Shown here: piece by piece, positions 35,384-43,046 of the stretch
Position numbering within the stretch: the stretch's first letter is position 1
How the letters are laid out: each line of letters begins with the position of its first letter
Assembly: GCA_025353725.1 (NCBI GenBank)
Contig: JANXOF010000053.1
Span: forward strand, 186,001-250,000
Reading direction: 5' to 3'
DNA length: 64,000 bases
From: Polyangiaceae bacterium
Lineage (GTDB): Bacteria; Myxococcota_A; Polyangia; Polyangiales; Polyangiaceae
Made by a program: the position numbers and the translations under genes
The notes under the pieces: model-generated
What the model saw: the letters and a program-made list of their open reading frames with translations, nothing else
Database searches by the model: none
Told to the model about the DNA's origin: nothing

Positions 35384-35713
35384 GTGCACCGACACGCGCT
35401 CACCGACGATAAGTGGTGTCACTTGCAAGCCGTCCTACCGAAGCAGAAGGCCGGGCCCGAAGCGATGCGAGGCGACCGACTCTTATACTTCGTAAGAGTA
35501 TGGCCTCCCGTGCGCACTCCAGTCTGCAAAAACGGAAAGCTCGGGCACGCCGCCCGTGCCCGAAGCGCAGACACTGCAGCGGGCGATAGGCCCACGCGAA
35601 AGCCAGCGCGTTTGACGATTCGCCCTCACGCAAACGCGCGCCACCGCCGCTCCGCCGCTCGTTATGGGGCAGTTATGGCTTGCCAGGCCCGACTCTCACG
35701 ACAGCGCACGTGA
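35384..35713 (+). pseudogene. N-terminal remnant of an IS5-family transposase
   Basis: From a GTG at 35384 the frame reads R-H-A-L-T-D-D-K-W-C-H-L-Q-A-V-L-P-K-Q-K and then G-D-R-L-L-Y-F-V, the classic IS5-type N-terminal (DUF4096) block (R-H-x-L-T-D-x-Q-W-x-x-L-x-P-L-L-P). The expected K-T-G-x-P-W-R-D-L-P that should follow is corrupted, and the DDE domain is absent; the remaining frame is Arg-rich noise. It lies directly after the broken propeller gene. Confidence 0.65.
35541..35563 (-). terminator. Perfect 9-bp hairpin inside IS5-type debris
   Basis: TCGGGCACG (35541-35549) and CGTGCCCGA (35555-35563) pair perfectly around CCGCC. On the minus strand the stem is followed by CTTTCCGTTTTT, so it resembles an intrinsic terminator for leftward transcription. 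No minus-strand gene is close, so it may belong to the mobile element. Confidence 0.4.
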
Positions 35714-35842
35714 GTCCGCCAGCCGCCAACCCCGGGATCAACCGATCCAGATCTAACGCAACTCCCGCCCCCTTTCGCTTCCATCTGCGCAGCCGGACAT
35801 TGTGGAAATCGTTCATGTTTCGGAAGACCTAGAGCGCAAGAT

Positions 35843-36298
35843 TTGGAGACGGTGACCGACGACCTGAAAAATACAGACTATGTGATTGCTTCGTGCGATT
35901 ACGACGGCGATGTTGCCGGGCATGTGGAAGTTTTAATCAGCACCGACAAAGCGTTCAATGCCGCTGGCGCAAAGGTTCAATCAGTAAACTTTGCCATCGG
36001 CATCAAAGGCACGACAAAGGTGCAAACGCTGAAGGCACAGGTAACTTCGAGCTTGCGGGGGACCGAGAATGGCGAAACTCCAGGCGACACAAACGATTAC
36101 GGGACTTCGTATTGGATGACACTCGCACCCGGAGCCAAAATGGCTGGAGGTTTTGATGTTTCAAAGGTCGTCGTAAAATCGAAAGACTTTATGGATATTT
36201 TTCAACCTCGCAATTCTCTCGTGCGTCGCCAGGAAATCGGAACATGCGGCCTGAAGAATGTGAAGGTGCTTGAGAAGGTCATGCCATTGGCCGGTTAG
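35843..36298 (+). CDS. Hypothetical protein, probably a partial beta-rich domain
   Basis: The open frame begins in transposon debris and has no signal peptide or good ribosome site; the TTG at 35843 is the first possible start. The 151 residues are rich in beta-strand patterns (Y-V-I-A-S-C-D-Y-D-G-D, G-H-V-E-V-L-I-S, V-Q-S-V-N-F-A-I-G-I, Y-W-M-T-L-A-P-G-A-K). Base composition is AT-richer than neighbouring genes. It may be the C-terminal part of a gene cut by the IS5-type element, perhaps the broken lipoprotein gene at 34503 or another one. No family recognised. Confidence 0.45.
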   Translation: METVTDDLKNTDYVIASCDYDGDVAGHVEVLISTDKAFNAAGAKVQSVNFAIGIKGTTKVQTLKAQVTSSLRGTENGETPGDTNDYGTSYWMTLAPGAKMAGGFDVSKVVVKSKDFMDIFQPRNSLVRRQEIGTCGLKNVKVLEKVMPLAG

Positions 36299-36568
36299 TG
36301 CTGAGCAGAAAAGCCGGGGCCACGACGTTGGCTCTAAAGTCAAGCAAGCGTTATGTCTGCGGACATCGGCAACTTTAGTAGCAGCGCGGTATTTCGTTGC
36401 GGCGCCCTGATGCGTAGGGGCCTCTAACTTCAACGGCCTATACGTTGGCGCCGCGGCGGCGCTCTTCGAACCGCCGCCTGGGTAACGTTTGGGCATCGAG
36501 CCACGAGCCATGTTCGTGGCCCTCGTTTTTGCCTAATGAACGCAGTTTGCCTCCAGCTCTGGTTCGGC

Positions 36569-37606
36569 TCAACGAGAGCGGCAGTGCGGAAACGACGCAA
36601 CGCGGCTTTTGTCGAGAGCGTCGAACGGTTGGCCGGTCGCGAGAAAGCGACGCGCTTGTCCAAGCAGCGCCGGCAACCAGTATTTAGGCATGCTGAGATT
36701 CTCCTTGCGGGAGAGAATTGAATGGGGAATCCCCGCTTCGAAGAAGCACGCTTTCGCCCCTTGAATCGCAGTCGCTGCGGCACCGGTGGCTCTTGGCATA
36801 GCCGCGCTGTCGTCCTCAATGCCGACGACCTGCGTGTTGGACCCGATGCGGGCCGCCAGAGCAAGCGTCTCGTTGCCGAAGCGCTGCGCGGCCCTCAGGT
36901 TGGTGACCTCGAATTGGCAAAACCCTCGGCGACCCGCGCTTCGCTCATCCTCGCAGCCCGGAAATGCCACGCGGAGCGAAGGCAGCGGCCCATTGAGGCT
37001 GGGAACAGCCCATGTGAAAGGCTGCGAAGCGTCGAAGTACGGGTTGATGAGCAAAACGCGATCGAAAACGCCCGGGACCTGCTCCGTGGCACTCGCCGCA
37101 ACAACTCCGCCCACGGAGAGGCCGGCGACCACGTGTTCGCCAGCTGGCGCGGCCCCCACGAGCAACGCCATGCGCTTCGCGAACGCGGCGTAAGCGCTTC
37201 GATGCCCTTCGTCCGGGAGCTCCGTGACATCGTCCAAGACCTTTCCGTCCGCGCTTCGCGAAGCCGGTCGGCCATGGCCAGGCAGCAGCGCCGAGAGAAC
37301 AACGAACCCCGAGGCCGCGAGCTGCGGGACGAGTTCGTCGAATTGCTCCGGACACGCGGAATAGCCGTGAAGCAGCAACGCGACGCCCTTGTAAGCGCCT
37401 GCGGGGGGAAACGCGGCGACGGGCTTACATCCTTCTTGAAGCGGATTCGACGCGACCTCGCTGACGTAGGCGTCCCAGAGCGGTTGGGCCGCCCCAAGCG
37501 GTGAGATCGAAAGCGCCGTTCCAGACTCATCCAGCGAGTCCGCCGGAGCAGAGCATCCCATGAGAGCGACAAGCGCCAACCCTCCGACCGTTCCAGATAC
37601 CTTCAT
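36569..37606 (-). CDS. Alpha/beta hydrolase lipoprotein
   Basis: The ATG at 37606 gives a signal peptide ending A-L-M-G-C, a clear lipobox. The 345-residue product has V-A-L-L-L-H-G-Y near residue 75, a G-H-G-R-P loop, the nucleophile elbow G-L-S-V-G-G near 164 and a His in G-I-P-H-S near 302, so a Ser-Asp-His triad is plausible. The layout resembles monoacylglycerol lipase/esterase-type serine hydrolases. The gene lies 158 bp downstream of the LipA-like lipase gene on the same strand and could share its transcript. Confidence 0.85.
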   Translation of the reverse strand: MKVSGTVGGLALVALMGCSAPADSLDESGTALSISPLGAAQPLWDAYVSEVASNPLQEGCKPVAAFPPAGAYKGVALLLHGYSACPEQFDELVPQLAASGFVVLSALLPGHGRPASRSADGKVLDDVTELPDEGHRSAYAAFAKRMALLVGAAPAGEHVVAGLSVGGVVAASATEQVPGVFDRVLLINPYFDASQPFTWAVPSLNGPLPSLRVAFPGCEDERSAGRRGFCQFEVTNLRAAQRFGNETLALAARIGSNTQVVGIEDDSAAMPRATGAAATAIQGAKACFFEAGIPHSILSRKENLSMPKYWLPALLGQARRFLATGQPFDALDKSRVASFPHCRSR

Positions 37607-37764
37607 GGAGGTCGGAAGAGCACGGTGTGTGCCCAACGTGCCTATTTAGAAACGAGCTCGAAAACCCCGACATTGCCTACGTTACGGCGCTGGCAAGCAA
37701 GGTCCTTCAAATTTCACTGGGTGGACCCGCGATCCACCGGCGGCCACGGGTTTGTGCGTTCTGC

Positions 37765-38826
37765 CTAAAGCCCGCGATCACGCAGGTCGGCGACAATTTC
37801 GCGGAAGAGCCCTACGTGATCGAAGCCGGAGGCGAACGGGCTGCGCTGGCCTACCTCGGTCATGTGGTCCGCGGGGACGCACCGCTGAAACTCTCCCCAC
37901 TTCGCACTCTCGACCGTCACGGCGCCGTCGTTCGGCTTAAACCGCCCTTCCTCTAGGAAAAGGGCCGTCGGCGCGAGCAACGGGCTGAACGCGACTTGAA
38001 ACGGGTTGTTCCAATAGACGCCGTCGTCGCACGCACCCATTCCTGTTTGAAAGTTGGTGCGCCCCGCATAACTTGCATACCGAATACCGCGAGCATTTCG
38101 GTACTTCGGGTTGAAGACCTCCGTCATGTACTTCTCGCTCAGCTCGGTGACCTGAGCCCGGAGGCGAGGGTCTGTCTGGACTCCGTAAACGGCTTTTTGA
38201 AGCACTCCGAGCACGGCGCCAGTCACTCCGTCAAGGACGTCGGGAGGAACCATGCGCACCAGATCGAGGACGGTATCGGCGATCTTGCTTCCATGATGCG
38301 GAGTGGCGACGGTCGTGACAGACGCAATCCGGCGACCGTAACGGAGCCCCTGCGGACTCGCGATCACCCGAGCGTCGAGACCACCCTGGCTATGGGCAAT
38401 AATGTTGACCTTCGCTTTGCCCGTGCGCGCGAGAACCCAATCGATTTGTTTGATAAGGGCGGCGGCTCTTGCCTCGCTCGTGTCGAAAGGGGGAGCGACC
38501 GTCACGAACACGGAGTTTCCCCTACCTGCCAAATCCTCGGCGACTCCGTTCCAATACGAGATTTCAATCGGACCAATCTCGAGTGTCTTGAATCCACCCA
38601 TTCCATGCAGCAAGACAATTGGATAAGGGCCGTCACGGTCGGCGCGACTTTCATCTTGCGCCTCTCTGGAAAGCGCTGCGGAAAGCACAGACGTCGCTTC
38701 GCCATTCGCCTCGACGCGCTCACCGCGCGGATCGAGCTCAGGGGTATCGGCCGCACACGCAGCGGTGCCGCTCGTGAGAAGTACGGACAACGCGGCGAAG
38801 GAAAGGCGTGATTTGAGGGCCTTCAT
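37765..38826 (-). CDS. Triacylglycerol lipase-like exported protein (family I type)
   Basis: The ATG at 38826 gives a signal peptide (K-A-L-K-S-R, hydrophobic core) with A-A-C-A-A-D near residue 24, compatible with lipidation or ordinary cleavage. Mature enzyme: Y-P-I-V-L-L-H-G-M-G-G near residue 70 (oxyanion HG), N-I-I-A-H-S-Q-G-G-L-D-A-R near 142 (nucleophile) and V-A-T-P-H-H-G-S, which is typical of true lipases of family I (Pseudomonas/Burkholderia LipA type). An Asp in N-D-G-A-V and a His in F-D-H-V-G near the C-terminus complete the triad. No lipase-specific foldase gene is adjacent. Probably hydrolyses long-chain esters outside the inner membrane. Confidence 0.88.
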   Translation of the reverse strand: MKALKSRLSFAALSVLLTSGTAACAADTPELDPRGERVEANGEATSVLSAALSREAQDESRADRDGPYPIVLLHGMGGFKTLEIGPIEISYWNGVAEDLAGRGNSVFVTVAPPFDTSEARAAALIKQIDWVLARTGKAKVNIIAHSQGGLDARVIASPQGLRYGRRIASVTTVATPHHGSKIADTVLDLVRMVPPDVLDGVTGAVLGVLQKAVYGVQTDPRLRAQVTELSEKYMTEVFNPKYRNARGIRYASYAGRTNFQTGMGACDDGVYWNNPFQVAFSPLLAPTALFLEEGRFKPNDGAVTVESAKWGEFQRCVPADHMTEVGQRSPFASGFDHVGLFREIVADLRDRGL

Positions 38827-39083
38827 TTTGAGGGCCTTAGGATGTCTTAATCAAAGAAATATTAGCGCGTCCCGGCACCGTCTCCGTGACGGTCTGGTGC
38901 GATACGTAAGACTAAGACATTCACGCGGTTAGCAGGCGCAAAAAAACATGACACATGCAGACGTCGTATTGACGCAGGAGGCCAATTTGGCCGAATTCAT
39001 GCTCGGGCTTTCTCGCCAATTCGCATCAAATCATGCCGCCAATATGCCAATTGGAGCGTGCAAGAAAACGATTACGCGAAGCG

Positions 39084-39575
39084 TCAGCGCCCCTGACGCG
39101 ACGAAGAGGGCAAAGGCTCCAGCCGCGGAGTGGGAGCCGGGCGCATCGGCGGCGGCGGCGGATTTCGCTCGGGCGCGGCCGGGAGAATGGGAGCGTCATC
39201 TCTCGGCGTGCTCGCGGCGCCGTCCAAAAATCGCACGCAGATGCCTGCGGCATGCGCTCGCGTATAGCCAAGATCGATAGAGACGCGAACGACGGCTTCA
39301 CAACCAAGCGTCGCCGCTTTGTCGGAAAGAGCTCGCACAACGGCCTCAGGGGTCGCGTCAGCGCCGAACCCGACCGCTTGTACAATCGCGAGGTCCATAA
39401 ACGGCCTCGACGGCTGCGCTTGATTAACGAGGTAGAGCTCGACGTCCTTTCCGTTGCGCAACGGCTTCGCGGCGGGGCGAAGCATCGCGACGTGGCTCTC
39501 CACATGACCGCAACCGCCAAGGGCGGTAAGCGTCGCCGCTGCAGAAAGCGCCGCGACAGCAGAGCGCCACGTCAT
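39084..39575 (-). CDS. Small lipoprotein with Pro-rich tail
   Basis: The ATG at 39575 gives a signal peptide ending A-L-G-G-C, a strong lipobox. The core has V-E-L-Y-L-V-N-Q-A-Q-P-S-R-P-F and L-G-C-E-A-V-V-R-V-S-I-D-L-G-Y, similar in pattern to small domains that sample metal or envelope stress (an alternating beta-alpha unit where a Cys precedes a strand), followed by a 40-residue Pro/Arg tail. The start overlaps the stop of the next gene upstream by four bases (ATGA), so both are co-translated. A rival frame at 39026-39520 is Arg-rich noise. Confidence 0.75.
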   Translation of the reverse strand: MTWRSAVAALSAAATLTALGGCGHVESHVAMLRPAAKPLRNGKDVELYLVNQAQPSRPFMDLAIVQAVGFGADATPEAVVRALSDKAATLGCEAVVRVSIDLGYTRAHAAGICVRFLDGAASTPRDDAPILPAAPERNPPPPPMRPAPTPRLEPLPSSSRQGR

Positions 39576-40198
39576 GGAACAACCCCTGTCGGAGTGCGAG
39601 ACGAGTCGGCTCCAGGCGGTTCATCGCTATCTTCCAGCAGTTCGTCGCTCGGGTTCGGCAGGAGCGGCGACGCGGATGGTGCAACCACCTGCGTCGAAAA
39701 GGCGCGCCCAAAGACAGACACGACCATGAGTTCATCGTTGGCCGAATAGGCACGCGTTCCGGCACACGTCGCACCGAGCCCGCAAGCGTAATAGAAAGTC
39801 TCAACCTGCATGCGGCCGACGAGCTCGAACCGAGCGCGAATACCGTCGAGCACGGCTACGTTTCCCCCAATCTGAGCCACTTTCCCAGCAAACTGCGGCA
39901 TGAGGGTGTCGACGGTGGCCTCCTGCTGGGTGGCGTGGACCTCGACCACTCCCAAGTCGACCGCCCCCGCAGGCGGCTGCCCCAAGGAGTAAATCGCGAC
40001 GGGGCCGACATAGGCAGGAAGGACAACCCCACCCGTTCGAATCGCGCTTCCCCGGACGGACGAGCACCCCGCGAGCTCCAGCGCCAAGCAGAGACCCGCG
40101 ACGCACGAACGCAACGCGCGGCCAGGCGTGATAACGGCAAACCGAGCAAGGCGCGGTGAGCGATGCAAAGTTGCGGCCTGGGTCATGACCGAGATCAT
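39572..40198 (-). CDS. Putative lipoprotein, paired with the gene at 39084
   Basis: Two ATGs (40198 and 40186) and a TTG (40222) are possible starts; none has a clear ribosome site. A hydrophobic stretch ends E-L-A-G-C at about residue 45, a good lipobox, but the preceding n-region is long, so a still later start is possible. The core segment G-A-V-D-L-G-V-V-E-V-H-A followed by L-M-P-Q-F-A-G-K-V-A-Q-I-G-G-N-V-A-V-L-D has the same beta-alpha-beta pattern as its downstream partner (D-L-A-I-V-Q-A, then a helix, then G-C-E-A-V-V-R-V), suggesting the two are distant paralogues. Function unknown. Confidence 0.72.
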   Translation of the reverse strand: MISVMTQAATLHRSPRLARFAVITPGRALRSCVAGLCLALELAGCSSVRGSAIRTGGVVLPAYVGPVAIYSLGQPPAGAVDLGVVEVHATQQEATVDTLMPQFAGKVAQIGGNVAVLDGIRARFELVGRMQVETFYYACGLGATCAGTRAYSANDELMVVSVFGRAFSTQVVAPSASPLLPNPSDELLEDSDEPPGADSSRTPTGVVP

Positions 40199-40264
40199 GG
40201 GTGCAGGCCGCAATTCTGGCAATGCGAAAGAAGGCCGTCAGTCGAACGCCGCCGCGAGCGCGAG

Positions 40265-41647
40265 CTAGAGCAGATTTGCCGCGATGTCGGCGAGCTCGCT
40301 CCGCTCTCCCCGGGTAAGTACGATATGGGCGGCGACCTTCTCGCCTCGAAAGCGATCGGCGGCGATCGCTAGGCCGTTTGACTGACTGTCGACGTAAGGA
40401 TTGTCGATCTGCCCGGGGTCGCCGGTAAGAACGATCTTCGTTCCGTCGCCGGAACGCGTGATAATCGTTTTTACCTCGTGCGGCGTGAGGTTCTGGGCTT
40501 CGTCGACAATAATATATTGCTGAGGAAGTGAACGGCCTCGAATGTACGTGAGCGGCTCGACTTGAAGCTGGCCGCTCTCGAGCAATTCGGCATACGCGCG
40601 TGGCCCTTTCTTCGTTCCACTCGAGAAGAGAAACTCGAGGTTATCGAAGATCGGCTGCATCCACGGGTTGAGCTTTTCGTCGACGTCTCCGGGGAGAAAA
40701 CCGATGTCGCGCCCCAGGGGCATAACTGGGCGCGAGACAAGCATGCGCGTATAGGCACCGTCCTCGACGGTGCGCTTGAGCCCCGCCGCGAGCGCGAGCA
40801 ACGTCTTGCCCGTACCTGCCTTACCGACCAGGGTTACAAGGCGAATGCTGTCGTCGAGAAGGAGGTCGAGAGCGTGGCTCTGTTCCTTGTTGCGAGGTCG
40901 TATTCCGAGCAGGCCCTCGCGCGGCGTGCGGAGGGCAAGAATTTCGCGCTTGGTCGCGTCATACCGACCGAGCGCCGTGTGAGAAGGGTTCGCTCGGTCG
41001 CGCAACAGCACGCATAGGTTTGCGCTGAGAATGCCGCGCGAGCTCGATTCCCCTAGCGAGCTCGCCGAACGCTCAGACCGCTCCCCGCGTTCGGGGGCAA
41101 TGAGAGCGGCATCGGGCGCGAACGTTCCGTCATGAAAAAAGCTGTCAATGTCTTCCGCGGAAACTTCGAGTTCAGCGACTCCCGTCTCGACGCGCTCCGT
41201 ATCCACGCGTTGGTTTTCATACGTTTCCGCGAGCATCCCGAGCGCATCGGCTCGGATGCGCAAATTCGTATCCATCGTGACGAAAATCGTCGGGTGGCTG
41301 ATGTCGGCATCGCGCACTTCAAACGCAGTTTGAAGGATTGCGTTATCCATCGACCCCTTGTCGATAGCCGTCGGCAGCTCGGGCCTACGGTCGGGAACGG
41401 CGACTTTGAGAAAACCGCCGGACTTGGTCGTCACCCCCTTCGACAAAGACCCGCCGGTCTCGCGGAGCTCATCAAGAAGACGAACGATGTGCCGGGCATT
41501 ACGCCCTCGCTCCGACCCCTCTCGCTTGAATTTGTCGACCTCTTCAATGCAATAAATCGGGATAATGACGTTGTTGTCATCAAACCTGAAAATTGCGTTG
41601 GGATCGTGGAGAAGGATATTCGTGTCGAGAACGTAGTTCTTCTTCAT
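40265..41647 (-). CDS. PhoH-family protein with N-terminal PIN domain
   Basis: A 460-residue PhoH2/YlaK-type protein. The PIN-like ribonuclease domain (residues about 4-150) has the acidic site V-L-D-T-N-I-L-L-H-D-P at the start and V-T-M-D-T-N-L-R near 120. The PhoH ATPase/helicase domain follows, with Walker A G-K-A-G-T-G-K-T near 255 and I-I-V-D-E-A-Q-N near 365. PhoH2 proteins from other bacteria are RNA helicases/RNases. The ATG at 41647 fits the PIN start; the open frame back to 42220 is a shadow of the divergent gene. 116 bp separates it from that gene. Confidence 0.92.
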   Translation of the reverse strand: MKKNYVLDTNILLHDPNAIFRFDDNNVIIPIYCIEEVDKFKREGSERGRNARHIVRLLDELRETGGSLSKGVTTKSGGFLKVAVPDRRPELPTAIDKGSMDNAILQTAFEVRDADISHPTIFVTMDTNLRIRADALGMLAETYENQRVDTERVETGVAELEVSAEDIDSFFHDGTFAPDAALIAPERGERSERSASSLGESSSRGILSANLCVLLRDRANPSHTALGRYDATKREILALRTPREGLLGIRPRNKEQSHALDLLLDDSIRLVTLVGKAGTGKTLLALAAGLKRTVEDGAYTRMLVSRPVMPLGRDIGFLPGDVDEKLNPWMQPIFDNLEFLFSSGTKKGPRAYAELLESGQLQVEPLTYIRGRSLPQQYIIVDEAQNLTPHEVKTIITRSGDGTKIVLTGDPGQIDNPYVDSQSNGLAIAADRFRGEKVAAHIVLTRGERSELADIAANLL

Positions 41648-41763
41648 CCGTTGCCGACCTTCGGACGTATCCTTACAGCCCCGGTCTTGCAAGGAAAACG
41701 AGGCATCCTCCGCGTGGGTCGCGTATCCTCGGGCAGGAGGGGTCTCTCGAAAGGTCCGAGTGC

Positions 41764-42942
41764 ATGAACCCACGGCCAACCATACGAAAAAACGGACCGA
41801 GCGATTTGCCCCCGTGGCTCGTGCGAGCTGAACGACTGCTCGTCGAGGCTGTGCGCTCGGTTCGACTTCTCGGCGCAGTCGTTCCGCGAAACGCGCAGCA
41901 AGAAAGGTCGCGCATCCTCGCGGCCCTCGAAGCAGGTCAGGTGGTGTCCCCACGCTGGTCCTACGCGCGCACCGACCATACCCTCCTGCGCCAGGCACTC
42001 GCACGCGCCGCCCAACGGCTGGGAGCGGAGCCCCACCCGTTGGCCCAGCTCTACGCCGCGCGGACGCGCGAGTTGGAAGTCGAGGCGGCATTGTCCACCG
42101 AAGCCGGCACCGCCGTGCTCGGAGCCTTAGCGCGGGCTCGATTTCGGTCACTGAACGCGCACACCGCCGGTGAAGCCACGGTCCTGGCGCGAAAGTGGAT
42201 AGCCGAGGGTCATGAAGCACTCGCCAACCTCGACCCCGCCGAGGCCGGCCAAGTCCTCACACGGAGCGATGATCCCGTTCCTGGCTCGCTACTGACGCGG
42301 ATGCGCGAAGAGGTAAGCCGACTCGGTCTACCGTTTGCCGTCGTCGTCCAACCGTCGCTGTCGGCGCTCGCGGCCACCGGCGAGCGTCACATTCTTATCG
42401 CGGCGGGACGCATGACACGACCGGAAGATGTCGAGCGCACCGTCATGCATGAGGTCGAGGCTCACGCCATACCGCGTGCGCGCGCAGCCCTCGCGCGACT
42501 CGCGATCTTTCAAATCGGAACCGCGCGCGGAATCGATGACCAAGAAGGGTTGGCGTTACTCCTTGAAGAGCGCGGAAATTTTCTCCAACCCCGGCGGAAG
42601 CGTGAGCTCGCGGCGCGCCACTTGGCGGTCGAGGCCATGGACGGAGGAGCGACATTTGCGGACGCGCTGAGTGCCCTCGTCAAGGAGCACGGCCTACCGC
42701 CATCCGAAGCCGTTCTCGTGGCAGAGCGCGCGTTCCGGGGCGGAGACGGAACATCTCCAGGCCTTGGCCGCGAGCGCATCTACCTCGAGGCGTTCCTCCG
42801 AGTGCGCGAGCATCTCGCCCGAAAACCGACCGACGAGGGCATTTTAACAAGCGGTCAGGTGAGCCTCGACGCCATCGCTGTTCTTGGGCCTCTGGTGCGG
42901 AAGGGACGGCCCACGGAGCCTCCGCCGGCCGCGAGCCCGTAA
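41764..42942 (+). CDS. DUF1704 / MATCAP-like metallopeptidase
   Basis: A 392-residue protein of the DUF1704 family, once called the flavohemoglobin expression-modulating QEGLA-motif family. The zinc motif is H-E-V-E-A-H near residue 228, and the hallmark D-D-Q-E-G-L-A-L-L-L-E-E lies near 259. Eukaryotic relatives (MATCAP) are tubulin-tyrosine carboxypeptidases, so a C-terminal-trimming protease is the likely activity; the bacterial substrate is not known to me. Start ATG 41764. Cytoplasmic, no signal peptide. It is divergent from the PhoH gene. Confidence 0.85.
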   Translation: MNPRPTIRKNGPSDLPPWLVRAERLLVEAVRSVRLLGAVVPRNAQQERSRILAALEAGQVVSPRWSYARTDHTLLRQALARAAQRLGAEPHPLAQLYAARTRELEVEAALSTEAGTAVLGALARARFRSLNAHTAGEATVLARKWIAEGHEALANLDPAEAGQVLTRSDDPVPGSLLTRMREEVSRLGLPFAVVVQPSLSALAATGERHILIAAGRMTRPEDVERTVMHEVEAHAIPRARAALARLAIFQIGTARGIDDQEGLALLLEERGNFLQPRRKRELAARHLAVEAMDGGATFADALSALVKEHGLPPSEAVLVAERAFRGGDGTSPGLGRERIYLEAFLRVREHLARKPTDEGILTSGQVSLDAIAVLGPLVRKGRPTEPPPAASP

Positions 42943-42964
42943 CGCTCAACCTCACCCTGGTCAC

Positions 42965-42989
42965 CACGGGGAGCCGTGGGTTCCCCGTG
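42965..42989. terminator. Hairpin between convergent genes
   Basis: CACGGGGA (42965-42972) and TCCCCGTG (42982-42989) form a perfect 8-bp stem around a nine-base loop, 22 bases after the metallopeptidase stop and 57 bases past the lipoprotein stop on the other strand. No T-run. It may serve both transcripts. Confidence 0.45.
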
Positions 42990-43046
42990 ATGCGGCGCCT
43001 CGACTTGGTTGCGCTACGCCCGTCGCTCGCTCCGCCAATCGGCCGC

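Noticed and set aside
39026-39520. 164-codon minus frame overlapping the small lipoprotein
   Set aside because: Arg/Ser/Cys-rich without a signal; the overlapping frame has the lipobox and the ATGA coupling to the upstream gene.
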